Below, piece after piece: positions 57,301-64,000 of a DNA stretch of 64,000 nucleotides. The first letter of the stretch is position 1. Each line of letters opens with the position of its first letter. A model generated the notes under the pieces. That model worked only from the letters and a program-made list of their open reading frames with translations, ran no database searches and was not told the origin of the DNA. Both the position numbers and the translations under genes were made by a program. The DNA lies in NCBI GenBank assembly GCA_965198715.1, contig CBDAPV010000001.1, positions 682,001 through 746,000 on the forward strand, written 5' to 3'. Source of the DNA: RH-AL1 sp965198715. Its GTDB lineage: Bacteria; Pseudomonadota; Alphaproteobacteria; Rhizobiales; Beijerinckiaceae.

Positions 57301-58370
57301 TACGGAGTCGTCGTCTGCCTGGGCAGACCGGTGAACGTCCGCTTCAACAGGTCGAGCGGGATCGGGATCGGTGTCCATGTCGTGCCGTCGTAGCGGTGGA
57401 CGCCCTGTTTATAGTCGAAGTAAAACATCATGTCGCCGATCGCCTGGACCCTGAATGGGTTCGGCGGTGCCTTGCGCAGGCGTGGCTTCAACGGCGTAAG
57501 CCGATGGCCATCAAAGGTATGCAGTGCATAGTCCGAGGCGAGAACGTAGATATCGCTTATCTTCGTGATTGAAAGAAACGTCGCGCTGAAGCCCGCAAGG
57601 TCAACGCGACGAAACCCGGTGCGAGCATTACCAACCAATAGCGTTCCGCCCGTGCCGACGAGCCAGACCTTGTCAGGTGTCTCAATAAACGCGTCTTTGA
57701 TGACGTCGCTGCCGGGAAGATCAAGCCGCCGCCACGTACTACCATCGAAGTGAAAGACGCGGCCCTGATCGACCTTGTGGCGCGTTTCCGCTGTCAGATC
57801 ATGCGCAGCGAAGATATCGTCCCAATCGCCAGCCTCCAGAAGCTTCTGCTCCCGATCCGGATCAAGCGTCTTGGCCTCGGGAGCCTCGAAACCCAGGATG
57901 TAGATGTCTTGTCCGGACGAAGCCCTGACTGCGGTGAACGCGTCAGGTTTAGATTTAGCGGCCGCCGGCCCACCGACGATCATACGATCCCAGTGCCCGA
58001 AACCGGTCCGTTGGTAGGCCTGCGCGCCTTGACCGGCGGCAATGAGGCCCGTATCAACCTGTTGGAGCGCGAGAATGCCGCCTAAGCCTGTCGCGTCTGG
58101 ACTGGCGATTCCAGCCCCGTTGATTTTCTCTCGCACAGTGGCATCGCCGACGAAGTAGATGTCGCCTTCATCGCTCGCGACCGCATAGCGGCCCAAGGTG
58201 GTGGACACGGTGATAGCCTTGATCTCGCGTGCAATATCGGTCCGCGACCGCAGCTTCAAGGAATTGGGACCGGGGCGACCTGGTCTCGATGTGTCGTCCT
58301 CACGGGGACGGGGCGAGAGGTGAAGCCGGAATGACGGGTGTGCTGGCGCAAGCCAAGCCCGCTGTCGCAT
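57300..58370 (-). CDS. Beta-propeller-like hypothetical protein (type VI island associated)
   Basis: The frame is 356 residues; the first 35 or so (to PGPNSL) are not protein-like, so the true start is unclear or lost. The rest shows repeated blades: GRYAVASDEGDIYFVGDATV, VWLVGTGGTLLVGNARTGFR, DIYVLASDYALHTFDGHRLT and DYKQGVHRYDGTTWTPIPIP. It lies next to the DUF2169 remnant on the same strand. Similar propeller proteins accompany DUF2169/DUF4150 islands, so it is probably an accessory of the lost cluster. Confidence 0.6.
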   Translation of the reverse strand: MRQRAWLAPAHPSFRLHLSPRPREDDTSRPGRPGPNSLKLRSRTDIAREIKAITVSTTLGRYAVASDEGDIYFVGDATVREKINGAGIASPDATGLGGILALQQVDTGLIAAGQGAQAYQRTGFGHWDRMIVGGPAAAKSKPDAFTAVRASSGQDIYILGFEAPEAKTLDPDREQKLLEAGDWDDIFAAHDLTAETRHKVDQGRVFHFDGSTWRRLDLPGSDVIKDAFIETPDKVWLVGTGGTLLVGNARTGFRRVDLAGFSATFLSITKISDIYVLASDYALHTFDGHRLTPLKPRLRKAPPNPFRVQAIGDMMFYFDYKQGVHRYDGTTWTPIPIPLDLLKRTFTGLPRQTTTP

Positions 58371-58588
58371 ATAGGCTCGTCTCTCATCGGAACGCGATCA
58401 TGTGGCGGCCCCGAGCCGACTACGGACAGAAGCCAAGAGCCCCGTGGGTACGAACAGGTTGCAGGAACGCCGTCACCATCGTGACGGTGCATGAAGTCGC
58501 TCGCCTCGTTGCGTCGGTCGGTCGAGAGTGGTCCGGCGGCTTATAGGCAGGTAGACGCACAAGCCACCTTTCGTGCTACGTTACTGAC

Positions 58589-59329
58589 GTGCAAAGGCCA
58601 GGGTATTGTCTGATGGGTCGTTGGGTGCCAACACCAGGTACTATCTACAGACATATAGTAGATCGGTGCTTTGACGCATTTAGCATTAGTAGAGAGATGG
58701 CCAGAGAACCCATTTGTTACGGTGATCCAGTGGGTCGAAATTGCACCTGTAGCTTTGAAGCAGGAGATTACTGGTTTTGGATCAAGACGCCGCAGCAACT
58801 TGGACAACCGATCTCTCCGGCTTTCCAGGAGTTAAATAGTTGGCTATGGAGCGGGCGCTTTTGGACGCGTAAGACAGGTATCCTCCTGGTAGGTCGGTTG
58901 GTCGATAAGGACTTAGGTCATCTCGACTGGATCGAACCGAGAATTGTAGCGCGTGGGTTCGGTCTATATGTCTCTTCCTTACAGATCGACTATGCCACCA
59001 GGACGCTCCAAGCAGCGACGGCAGATGCCGATTGGTCGTCTCCCGAGTTGCAGTCTGACGGCTCTTTCAGGCTTGTTGAAACAACGTCGTCGGACCCACG
59101 GGCAGTTCGCTTCTACCGCCTATTTGAAACTAGCACGTCCAAGATCATTGCAGGTGAAGCTTCAAGCGTGATCGCCCTCTCAGTCTTCGATTACCCACGT
59201 GGCTACAGAAGCGATATCGCCATCTCCGCAATTAGAGACATGTCTGACCATCAGCGTTTTGAAAGTCTAGTTTACGAGTTTGATTTAAGTGGCAACAGTA
59301 GCTTCGACTTTCAGGTCGCTGGCCAATAA
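58589..59329 (+). CDS. Hypothetical protein (246 aa), lower GC
   Basis: The protein has many aromatic residues in the first half (CSFEAGDYWFWIKTPQQLGQ, FQELNSWLWSGRFWTRKTGI) and no signal peptide or membrane segment. The start could be ATG 58589 or ATG 58613. GC content is clearly below the window average, and codon use differs from the genes nearby. No family is recognised. It lies between the type VI remnants and the SOS island and is likely a recent arrival. Confidence 0.5.
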   Translation: MQRPGYCLMGRWVPTPGTIYRHIVDRCFDAFSISREMAREPICYGDPVGRNCTCSFEAGDYWFWIKTPQQLGQPISPAFQELNSWLWSGRFWTRKTGILLVGRLVDKDLGHLDWIEPRIVARGFGLYVSSLQIDYATRTLQAATADADWSSPELQSDGSFRLVETTSSDPRAVRFYRLFETSTSKIIAGEASSVIALSVFDYPRGYRSDIAISAIRDMSDHQRFESLVYEFDLSGNSSFDFQVAGQ

Positions 59330-59414
59330 CACAAGATCGAAGGTCACATGCATCCCGCCTCGTGCCGGAGGCGGCGGGAGAAAAGAGCTTGACGACGAAG
59401 GCCCGATTACAGAA

Positions 59415-59543
59415 GCCGTCGTTGTTGGACAGCACGATCACGGGCACGGTCTTGAGCCGTGGATCGAAGACGCGCTCGCAGGAGCAGTAGAAGCTGTTGC
59501 CGTCGATCAGCGCGAGCGACCTCGGCCTGTCGCCTTGACTCAC
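59415..59543 (-). pseudogene. umuC (DNA polymerase V subunit) N-terminal stump
   Basis: The frame from GTG 59543 reads LALIDGNSFYCSCERVFDPR and PVIVLSNNDG, the typical UmuC start with the first catalytic Asp (LIDGNSFY). Homology stops at 59415; the remaining 380 residues are gone. Its start overlaps the umuD stop (59540-59543), so the original umuDC operon arrangement is visible. Confidence 0.75.
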
Positions 59544-59973
59544 CCCCGCACGGCGCGGCGGCGCGGGTTCACGCTGCCCGAGACCACCCCCCAGACCTCG
59601 ACGAGCGCCTCGGCATCGAGCCTGTAGGCTCGATAGCGCGGGTTGGCGAAGGACAGCGTCGCGCGGGCGCCCTGCCGGCCCCAGACCTTGAAGGAGCGCT
59701 CGCCGTCGACGTCGACGACCACCACGTCACCGTCCTGCGGCGTCAGCGAGCGGTCAACGATGGCGAGGTCGCCGTCGAAGAGGCCCTTGCCGACCATGCT
59801 GTCGCCGGCGACCCGCACCAGGAAGGTCGCGGCGCGGTTGGTGACCAGCAGGCGCTGGAGGTCGATCTCCTCCTCGACAAAGTCGTCGGCCGGCTCGGAA
59901 AGCCGGCGCGCACAGCACGTGCGAGCAGCGGCAAGGGCATGGGCGAGCTGAAGCTTATAGCGGCGATGTGCAC
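59540..59973 (-). pseudogene. umuD (LexA-like peptidase S24), frameshifted
   Basis: The C-terminal part is intact: VRVAGDSMVGKGLFDGDLAI with the catalytic Ser, and ERSFKVWGRQGAR with the likely Lys. The N-terminus starts at GTG 59973 (HIAAISFSSPMPLPLLARAV, AGFPS). A one-base loss in a C/G-rich run near 59900 separates it from PADDFVEEEIDLQRLLVTNR. So the polymerase V accessory protein is not made as one chain, though a short form from 59818 is possible. Confidence 0.75.
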
Positions 59974-60028
59974 GCGCCTCTCCGATCTGTCCTAATGCTG
60001 AAGGTCTGAAGCCGAAGGTCTGGCCGCG

Positions 60029-60279
60029 TCAGGCCGCGAGGGACTCGACCATGTCGGCGGGCACGTTGCCGATGGACCGCAGCAGGCGCGGCTCGGCGTA
60101 GATGTCCTGCTCCGGGTCAGAGCTTTCCTCCAGCACAACGAGGCCGGCGTAATGTCCGGCCATGCGCTCGGCAGCGGCAATGGCGCGCGTCGCGTCCTTC
60201 GCCTTCTGTGGTGACATGGCACCAGCTTGCCGCCGCGCTTGCCGACGACGAAGGGCAGGATGATGTAGGTCGTCACCAT
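60029..60279 (-). pseudogene. Small SOS-associated protein, frameshifted
   Basis: The start MVTTYIILPFVVGKRGGKLV is in one frame, and the rest (KAKDATRAIAAAERMAGHYA, GLVVLEESSDPEQDIYAEPR, LLRSIGNVPADM) in another, joined by a shift near 60220. Proteins of this pattern, about 80 residues long, often precede umuD in alphaproteobacteria. It is the first gene of the leftward SOS operon. Confidence 0.6.
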
Positions 60280-60311
60280 GGTCCGCTTCCCATCTTCGCT
60301 CGATGTTCGTA

Positions 60312-60326
60312 GAACATAGGCAGAAC
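60312..60326. promoter_or_regulatory. LexA (SOS) box in divergent promoter
   Basis: GAAC-ATAGGCA-GAAC equals GTTC-N7-GTTC on the other strand, the alphaproteobacterial LexA target. It lies between the leftward SOS operon (start 60279) and dinB (start 60367), so one box probably controls both directions. An overlapping gttc-gta-gaac at 60305-60315 may matter as well. Confidence 0.75.
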
Positions 60327-60366
60327 ACGCTGCAGACCGCAAGCGCCAGCAGAAGCTTGAAACGAG

Positions 60367-61500
60367 GTGATCGCGATCGTGCAGGATGACGCGACACTGG
60401 AGCATTCCGAGCTCATCATTGCGGCCGAGCCGGAGCGCGTCCGCAAGATCATCCACGTCGACATGGACGCCTTCTTCGCCTCGGTGGAGCAGCGCGACGA
60501 TCCCGCCTTGCGCGGCCGACCCGTGGCCGTCGGCGGCTCCCGCGAGCGCGGCGTCGTCGCGGCGGCGAGTTACGAGGCGCGGGTCTTCGGCGTGCGCTCG
60601 GCGATGCCGTCGGTCACGGCTCGGCGCAAGTGCGCGGATCTGGTCTTCGTCAAGCCGCGCTTCGAAGTCTACAAGGCCGTGTCGGCCCAGATCCGCGCCG
60701 TCTTCGCCGAGCACACGCCGATCATCGAGCCGCTCTCGCTCGACGAGGCCTACCTCGACGTCACCGAGAACCTGCAGGGCATCGCGCTCGCCACCGACAT
60801 CGCCAAGGCGATCAGGGCGAGGATCCGAGAGGAGACAGGCCTGACCGCCTCGGCGGGCGTGTCGTACAACAAGTTTCTCGCCAAGCTCGCCTCCGACCAG
60901 CGCAAGCCCGACGGTCTCTTCGTGATCCCGCCAGACAAGGGTGCAGCCTTCGTTGAGGGCCTGCCGATCGGCCGCTTCCACGGCGTCGGCCCGGCAACGG
61001 AGGCCAAGATGCTGCGCCTCGGCATCGCCACCGGCGCCGACCTGCGCGAGAAGTCGCTGTCCTTCCTGCAGCAGCACTTCGGCAAGGCGGGCGCGTACTA
61101 CTTCGGCATCGCAAGGGGCATCGACCATCGTCCGGTCCGGGCCAACCGCGTCCGCAAGTCGGTCGGCGCCGAGAACACCTTTGCCGAGGACCTTGTCGAC
61201 TACGAGCCGATGCGCGAGGCGCTGCAGCCGATCCTCGACAAGGTGTGGCGGCATTGCGAGGTCCACGGCACGCGTGGGCGCACCGTGACCCTGAAGGTCA
61301 AGTTCTCGGACTTCACCAGCATCACCCGCAGCAGGTCGGTGGGCGCAACCATCGCCGGCCGCGACGCGCTGGAGGCGATCAGCCTCGCGCTGCTTCGTGC
61401 CGAAATGCCGGTGCGGCGCAGCGTCAGGCTTCTCGGCTTCAGCCTATCGTCGCTGACGACGCCGATGGACGGACGACCGCAGATGACGTTCGACGTCTAA
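60367..61500 (+). CDS. dinB: DNA polymerase IV (Y-family)
   Basis: The 377-residue protein has all Y-family parts: IIHVDMDAFFASVEQRDDPA (first Asp), YEARVFGVRSAMPSVTA, EPLSLDEAYLDVTENL (catalytic Asp-Glu), a thumb region GLPIGRFHGVGPATEAKMLR and the little finger. It starts at GTG 60367. It lacks the beta-clamp tail often found at the very end; the end is MTFDV. Pol IV does error-prone bypass synthesis after SOS induction, which the LexA box upstream supports. It is the only intact polymerase gene in this SOS island. Confidence 0.92.
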   Translation: MIAIVQDDATLEHSELIIAAEPERVRKIIHVDMDAFFASVEQRDDPALRGRPVAVGGSRERGVVAAASYEARVFGVRSAMPSVTARRKCADLVFVKPRFEVYKAVSAQIRAVFAEHTPIIEPLSLDEAYLDVTENLQGIALATDIAKAIRARIREETGLTASAGVSYNKFLAKLASDQRKPDGLFVIPPDKGAAFVEGLPIGRFHGVGPATEAKMLRLGIATGADLREKSLSFLQQHFGKAGAYYFGIARGIDHRPVRANRVRKSVGAENTFAEDLVDYEPMREALQPILDKVWRHCEVHGTRGRTVTLKVKFSDFTSITRSRSVGATIAGRDALEAISLALLRAEMPVRRSVRLLGFSLSSLTTPMDGRPQMTFDV

Positions 61501-61520
61501 CGATGATGAAGGAGAAGGCC

Positions 61521-61808
61521 ATGAAGGTGGCGGCGGACCTGTGCATCGTGCCGATGGGCGTAGGCCCGTCGGTGTCGCGCTACATGCTCGAGATCAAGGC
61601 GATCGTAGAGGCGAGCGGTCTGTGCGCGACGATGCACGCTAACGGCACCAGCATCGAGGGCGAGCTGATCGACATCTGCCGGCTGGCGGAGCAGTGCGAA
61701 GCCGCCCTCGCCGACATGGGCGTCCAGCGCACCTTCTTCACGCTGATCTTCTCGACCCGCCGCGACAAGGAGCAGACGCTCGCCGACAAGATGGCGGCGG
61801 TGTCCTGA
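61521..61808 (+). CDS. MTH1187/YkoF-type thiamine-binding-like protein
   Basis: The 95-residue protein has the DUF77/MTH1187 pattern: MKVAADLCIVPMGVGPSVSR and GLCATMHANGTSIEGELIDI. Proteins of this fold form tetramers and some bind thiamine. ATG 61521 is preceded by AAGGAGA with good spacing. It lies 20 bp after dinB and may be co-transcribed, but a link to DNA repair is not known. Confidence 0.78.
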   Translation: MKVAADLCIVPMGVGPSVSRYMLEIKAIVEASGLCATMHANGTSIEGELIDICRLAEQCEAALADMGVQRTFFTLIFSTRRDKEQTLADKMAAVS

Positions 61809-61814
61809 TCGGCG

Positions 61815-62372
61815 ATTTGCAATCTCTACAGCATCACCCGCAGCCAGGACGCCATGCGCCGGCTCTTCGCTGTGGCCGACGACCTGACCGGCAACCTGCC
61901 GCCGATGCCGGCGGTGTTCCCCGACATGCTCGCGCCGATCGTGCACGTCGTCGACGGCGTGCGCCGGCTCGAGACGATGCGCTGGGGCATGTCTGGGCCG
62001 CCGCAGTTCGGAGGCGCGCCCGTCACCAACATTCGCAATACGTCGAGCCCGCACTGGCGCCGGTGGCTCGGGCCGGCGAGCCGATGCCCCGTCCCCGTGA
62101 CGTCCTTCTGCGAATGGGCTCCGATGAAGCCGAAGAAGACGCCGACCTGGTTCGCGCTCGAGGACGATCGGCCGCTGTTCGCCTTCGCCGGCGTCTGGAC
62201 GACGTGGACGGGCGTGCGCGGGACCAAGGCGAACCCGGTTGAGGGCGAGCACCGGCTCTACGGCTTCCTGACCACCGACGCCAACGGAGTCGTGAGACCG
62301 GTGCACGCCAAGGCCATGCCGGCGCTGCTCGTCAGTGCTGAGGAGCGGGACACGTGGCTCCGCGCGCCGTGA
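61815..62372 (+). pseudogene. SOS response-associated peptidase (SRAP/YedK-like), start lost and truncated
   Basis: The frame reads CNLYSITRSQDAMRRLFAVA from 61818, where Cys is the usual residue 2 that links to abasic sites, but the codon before it is ATT in place of ATG. Later parts are intact: TSFCEWAPMKPKKTPTWFAL with the active-site Glu and VRPVHAKAMPALLVS with the His. TGA at 62370-62372 stands where the family has Trp (RAPWS), and family-like sequence continues to about 62520. An ATG at 61851 would give a form without the key Cys. Confidence 0.75.
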
Positions 62373-62645
62373 AGCGAAGCGGCGGCGCTCCAGCGCACGC
62401 TGGGCGACGAGATGATGCGGATCGTCGCCACACCGGCTCGACCGAAGACGCTGCCACCGTCGCGAAAGGCGGCGAAGCGTCTACGCCCATACAGGCGAGC
62501 CTATTTTAGGCTTGTAGTCTGATACCGATGTTGGCTTCGCATGGTAAGCGGAAGGTCTCATTGTGGAATACTCTGTCAATATGCAGACAGAGCTGCTTGA
62601 AATCGTCGATACGCAGCTATGGTATATGTTCAGACGCTTTATTCC

Positions 62646-63227
62646 TCATGTTACTGCAAGTGTTTCCGTTCTGACAATCTGCCATTTACCGTCTGACTCC
62701 TTGAGGACGACAGCGACTACAGCGAGTTCGGGGGCGAGCTTGCGATACTCGCCTCCCGGTAAGGCGATCAATCCGCCTTCCTTCTTAGTTGTGACGACGA
62801 TTATCGCCGTCTTTCGCTCCTTATCGAAAACAGGATATGTCAGACTAACGCGAGTAACAGATGCGGATAACTTTTCTTCTTGTCGTTTATCTAAGTAGGC
62901 CGTATATTATTTCTCTGAACAAAAGGATCCTTTCGTCACCTCTTTGGCATTGATCGAGTCTTGAACACGCAAAGGCTCCTCTGAGGCGCTTATATTAACA
63001 TCAAGCGTCAAACCTAGTGTCTCTCTCGCAAGCCAACCGGGTACAGCATATCGATCCCATTGCACCTCGTACTCGCATCGCTGTGGATGCTCGCGATCAG
63101 CAGCCAATACACTTAAGATCGCGCGAGTAGCCGAATCTTCTTGCTGCCGAGTGCAGCGCTGCGGCTTCGCAGAGGCGAGTGTAGTCGCTACCGACATCGC
63201 TAGTCCGAGAACTACAAGGTTGCGCAT
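62646..63227 (-). pseudogene. Secreted protein of ~193 codons split by an in-frame TAA
   Basis: From ATG 63227 the frame has a signal peptide (MRNLVVLGLAMSVATTLASA) and a domain with CEYEVQWDRYAVPGWLARET, up to a TAA at 62907-62909. The same frame then goes on without another stop to 62646 with protein-like sequence (SVTRVSLTYPVFDKERKTAI, ALPGGEYRKLAPELAVVAVV, DGKWQIVRTETLAVT). So a single nonsense codon divides it. The 106-residue front part could be made alone. GC content is low here. Confidence 0.6.
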
Positions 63228-63232
63228 GGTTT

Positions 63233-63538
63233 TTACTTAATGCCCCGACTTTTTACGAACAGACCGATCATGAATGGGATGAGCACCACAATAGCGAAGA
63301 AGGCCATTGGCCTTTTTTGTGCGAACGATCGTATACCATTAAATCTAAATTCTTGTATATGAGCTAAAAACATTACGCTAGCAATAAAAGGAACCGAAAA
63401 CACCAATATTATAGCAGCTAGTATTGCTCTATTGGGATCAAATCTGTTAAATAGGAACAGAGACGCCATTGAAAGTACAAATACAAAGATGCAGATGACG
63501 CTGGTCATCTTTGCCAAAAGCATTTTGCGATGTGTCAT
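63233..63538 (-). CDS. Small membrane protein (101 aa)
   Basis: The protein has three hydrophobic segments (VICIFVFVLSMASLFLF, AILAAIILVFSVPFIASVMF and AFFAIVVLIPFMIGLFV) and short basic loops. It precedes the split secreted protein by 5 bp on the same strand, so the two are probably one transcript. No family is recognised. Low GC and position near a gene duplicate suggest foreign origin. Confidence 0.6.
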   Translation of the reverse strand: MTHRKMLLAKMTSVICIFVFVLSMASLFLFNRFDPNRAILAAIILVFSVPFIASVMFLAHIQEFRFNGIRSFAQKRPMAFFAIVVLIPFMIGLFVKSRGIK

Positions 63539-63619
63539 CTCTCGCGTAGCTCCTCGTGCCGAATGTGTGGAAGCGGTGACAGCCAGAAGCCGAACACGCT
63601 GGGTCAGCTGGTTTTGATC

Positions 63620-63805
63620 TCAATCGTGACGGCAATGCCCGGCGCCAACGATCGCATCGTTGTGGATGCTCGCAGTCCGCAGCCGCGACACGGAAGATCG
63701 CGCGGGTAGCAGCATCTGCTTGCTGCCGAGCCCTTCCTGCGGCTCCACAGAGGCGGGCGTCGTCTCTGCTAAAAACGCCAGTCCGAGAGGTACTGGGATG
63801 CGCAT
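63620..63805 (-). pseudogene. Degenerate paralogue of the secreted protein
   Basis: From ATG 63805 the frame reads MRIPVPLGLAFLAETTPASV, similar to the signal peptide of the gene at 63227. The following part, DAATRAIFRVAAADCEHPQR with Cys-Asp, is in another frame and corresponds to SATRAILSVLAADREHPQRC of the neighbour. So it is a tandem duplicate that has been frameshifted. Confidence 0.55.
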
Positions 63806-64000
63806 GGCTCCGATCCGACCTCAACTACGAGAGATTATACGTCTGCTTTCAGCACCGCTGCAACGTCGATCGCTCGACCTACATCGGTCGTGAGCAGACG
63901 ACACTTGGCGCAACACTGATCCTTGGTCGCGTCTGCGGGCTCTAAGCGCCGACGCGGCCTTAACGCTTGCCGGTCATCGTCATGCGATGCCCAAGCCGCC
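63806..64000. other. No feature seen
   Basis: No supported gene, repeat or regulatory site is visible up to the window edge. Confidence 0.4.

Noticed and set aside
59992..61266. 424-codon minus-strand frame
   Set aside because: It is antisense to dinB, apart from its last part, which belongs to the small SOS protein start.
1..64000. rRNA or tRNA genes, riboswitches
   Set aside because: I scanned by eye for conserved 16S/23S motifs, tRNA-like TTCGA loops with cloverleaf partners and known riboswitch cores and found none that hold up. A covariance-model search would be needed to exclude short RNAs.

Overview
The window is GC-rich DNA from an alphaproteobacterium, most likely Methylobacterium/Methylorubrum or a close relative. 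This is inferred from gene types and codon use; no rRNA or tRNA was seen, so the assignment is not proven. Many IS remnants, gene stumps and resolvase modules point to a plasmid, megaplasmid or genomic island rather than core chromosome.

Layout. 1-3 kb: a serine-resolvase stump with a palindromic non-coding region (copy A of a 0.7-kb direct repeat), then debris and an MBL-fold hydrolase. 3.7-5.4 kb: a TetR regulator divergent from an NmrA-like oxidoreductase, with two identical palindromes between them. 5.4-10 kb: broken IS elements around an amidohydrolase/TetR pair. 10-15.6 kb: a LysR regulator divergent from CitE-like lyase, MaoC-like hydratase, CoA-transferase and pyruvate oxidase genes, the enzyme set expected for itaconate to acetyl-CoA plus pyruvate. 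16.3-19.4 kb: a three-gene aromatic-acid type efflux operon (FUSC, DUF1656, HlyD). 20-23.3 kb: AraC regulator, two carboxymuconolactone-decarboxylase-like proteins and an SMP-30-like propeller protein. 23.3-34.3 kb: a boneyard of ISL3, IS21, IS3, IS1 and IS5 pieces and truncated genes (Ku, AraC, LysR, terminase) around a few intact genes.

34.8-38.8 kb is an orphan type VI secretion island: VgrG tip, DUF2169 adaptor, DUF4150 PAAR-like spike, and an unknown gene pair that fits an effector and its immunity protein. 39.7-47.1 kb is a phage-like or integrative module: recombinase/DUF2924 operon, ImmA/IrrE protease, excisionase-like HTH, a frameshifted replication-type protein followed by an array of four short palindromes, and a ParB-methyltransferase fusion.

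47.3-51.2 kb is the most notable locus: three overlapping genes for a SIR2-domain protein, a small middle protein and an SMC/Rad50-like ATPase. This matches the architecture of Lamassu/ABC-3C type anti-phage systems with a SIR2 (NAD-depleting) effector. A fourth small gene overlaps the ATPase stop codon. The locus sits next to DUF3489 and resolvase genes and copy B of the direct repeat, so about 52.8 kb is bracketed by the two copies.

53.5-58.4 kb holds an IS481 remnant, a Ser/Ala-rich protein, a GloVer-repeat protein fused to a DUF2169 remnant and another propeller protein. 59.3-62.5 kb is a decaying SOS mutagenesis island around an intact dinB with a LexA-type box in the divergent promoter; umuD, umuC, a small SOS protein and the SRAP gene are broken. 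The last 1.5 kb is lower in GC and carries small secreted and membrane proteins, one of them split by an in-frame stop.
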